A DNA stretch of 64,000 bases from assembly GCF_000282095.2 (NCBI RefSeq), contig NZ_AKKC02000004.1, forward strand, positions 1,488,001 to 1,552,000, given 5' to 3'. Below are positions 63,164 through 64,000 of the stretch, piece by piece. The position numbers and the translations under genes were made by a program. Origin of the DNA: Rhizobium sp. CF080. Its GTDB lineage: Bacteria > Pseudomonadota > Alphaproteobacteria > Rhizobiales > Rhizobiaceae. Under the pieces are notes generated by a model, which saw nothing but the letters and a program-made list of their open reading frames with translations, did not search any database and was not told the DNA's origin. Position 1 is the stretch's first letter. Each line of letters opens with the position of its first letter.

Positions 63164-64000
63164 TCAGGCCGGCCCTATCCTCTTGTTCAGCGCCGATCGG
63201 GCTGTATCGAAGTCGCGCAGCAATCCCAGCCCTATATCAAGCACCTGCGCCGTCTCCTCGGCGCTGCCGGCCTCGACATAGCAGCGCATCTCGGGAGCAT
63301 TCCCGGACGGCCTGAAATGGACGATCCTGCCGTTGCTCAGGGTCACTCGCAGTCCGTCGAGTTCGCTGATCCCGGAGACCTCCCCCAAAGGGGCGGTAAA
63401 GCGTTCAAGATTAGTGTTATCGGCGCGCAGCCAGGCCATCAGTGCAGCACTGCGCTCGGTCGCAAAGTTCTCCAACCGGTCGGCAGCTGTGAATGGCAGA
63501 CCGAGATCCACTTTCAGCTTGGACAGCGGCCGATCGGTAGCCGCCGTGGCGGCGAGCACGGCCAGAATGGGCAGGAACGAGTCACGCGTTGGCAAAGGCT
63601 CGAGCACACCTGACGCCACCGAGAAGGAGGAGCCGGTCAGCGTCCCGCCATTCGCCTCGAAGCCAACGACGCCTTGGTGTGTCTTCAGCGCTTCTTGCAT
63701 TCCGGCGATCACGAAGGGCGAGCCCACCTTGGTACGCACGACATGACTGCCAAGCGCCTCTATGCCCGAGTTGGAAGTGATCGGCGTGATAATCGCATCG
63801 GCGCCGAGAAAGCGGGCAGCTATCAGGCCGCATATGTCTCCGTTGATCGGTGTTCCGGTCTCGTCGGCGATCAACGGCCGGTCACCGTCACCATCAGCCG
63901 ATACGATCGCGTCTAGGCGGAGCTCGGTTGCCCACTGTTGCAATGCCGCGATGGTTTGAGCGGAGACGGCTTCCGTATCGACCGGGATGAAGAATTCGGA
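63164..64000 (-). CDS. Phosphomannomutase/phosphoglucomutase, C-terminal part (runs off window)
   Basis: At least 278 residues, open through the window end, so the N-terminal half with the phosphoserine is missing from view. The metal loop DGDGDRP, the sugar loop GFEANGG and the phosphate loop RPSGNAPEMR are all present in order. Converts Man-6-P to Man-1-P (or Glc), the precursor of GDP-mannose for alginate-type polymers. Starts the visible part of the operon, 87 bases before the AlgK-like gene. Confidence 0.92.
   Translation of the reverse strand, partial: SEFFIPVDTEAVSAQTIAALQQWATELRLDAIVSADGDGDRPLIADETGTPINGDICGLIAARFLGADAIITPITSNSGIEALGSHVVRTKVGSPFVIAGMQEALKTHQGVVGFEANGGTLTGSSFSVASGVLEPLPTRDSFLPILAVLAATAATDRPLSKLKVDLGLPFTAADRLENFATERSAALMAWLRADNTNLERFTAPLGEVSGISELDGLRVTLSNGRIVHFRPSGNAPEMRCYVEAGSAEETAQVLDIGLGLLRDFDTARSALNKRIGPA

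Noticed and set aside
1..64000. CRISPR arrays, tRNA or rRNA genes, intact insertion sequences
   Set aside because: No regularly spaced repeats, cloverleaf-like segments or paired terminal repeats around an intact transposase were noticed on reading.

Overview
The window looks like an accessory-rich replicon (large plasmid, chromid or chromosomal island) of a high-GC alphaproteobacterium, most likely Rhizobiaceae (Rhizobium, Agrobacterium, Ensifer or a relative). This rests on gene content: many ABC and tripartite tricarboxylate (TTT) uptake systems with local GntR, LacI, ROK, IclR and LysR regulators, a PraR-like XRE regulator, a TfuA/YcaO pair of the kind first described with trifolitoxin, and frequent ATGA-coupled operons. 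No rRNA, tRNA, CRISPR array, intact insertion sequence or replication origin was seen. Species assignment is inference.

Layout. (1) 0.3-0.8 kb: a MarR regulator with a likely auto-operator. (2) 1.1-12.3 kb: a GntR regulator with two tandem winged helices, divergent from a long operon: C45-type acyl transferase/hydrolase, family-5 peptide-type ABC transporter (binding protein, two permeases, fused double ATPase), class III aminotransferase and an aconitase paralogue. It reads as uptake and breakdown of an acylated amino compound. (3) 12.5-17.2 kb: the most novel locus, with a PraR-like XRE protein, a SARP/TolB/TPR regulator, a 72-aa candidate precursor peptide, a YcaO cyclodehydratase/thioamidation enzyme, TfuA and a small helical protein. 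This is a compact YcaO-TfuA RiPP-like cluster. It is followed by about 1.3 kb of gene-poor DNA containing a possible 70-aa membrane protein and a 12-bp inverted repeat.

(4) 18.5-30.4 kb: an amino-sugar regulon, most likely N-acetylgalactosamine: KbaZ, LacI and ROK regulators, an AfuABC/FbpABC-type transporter, a divergent PP2C-like protein, AgaS, a ROK sugar kinase and NagA-type deacetylase. The promoter regions of kbaZ and of the transporter share a TTTATTTACG element just after a TTGAC -35 box, suggesting one repressor. (5) 30.8-49.1 kb: two operons that run toward each other and end at one bidirectional terminator at 39.07-39.10 kb. Each carries an SnoaL/NTF2-like protein and a full TctA-TctB-TctC transporter and has an IclR regulator nearby. 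The left one adds a BKACE-type beta-keto acid cleavage enzyme and a bicupin-like protein. The right one adds aldehyde dehydrogenase, SDR, HpcH/HpaI aldolase, medium-chain reductase and a DUF6282-type metal hydrolase. They look like parallel systems for related carboxylic acids.

(6) 49.7-56.5 kb: an HSL-type esterase, a serine beta-lactamase-family hydrolase, a LysR regulator, an orphan lipoprotein paralogue of the family-5 binding protein, an HDAC-like amidohydrolase and an RraA-like protein. (7) 56.6-57.3 kb: a decayed transposase fragment and a GlsB/YeaQ membrane protein. (8) 57.6-64 kb: the end of a polysaccharide operon resembling alginate loci (phosphomannomutase running off the window, AlgK-like lipoprotein, AGE-family isomerase, AlgI and AlgJ-like O-acetylation proteins), which is unusual in this kind of organism.
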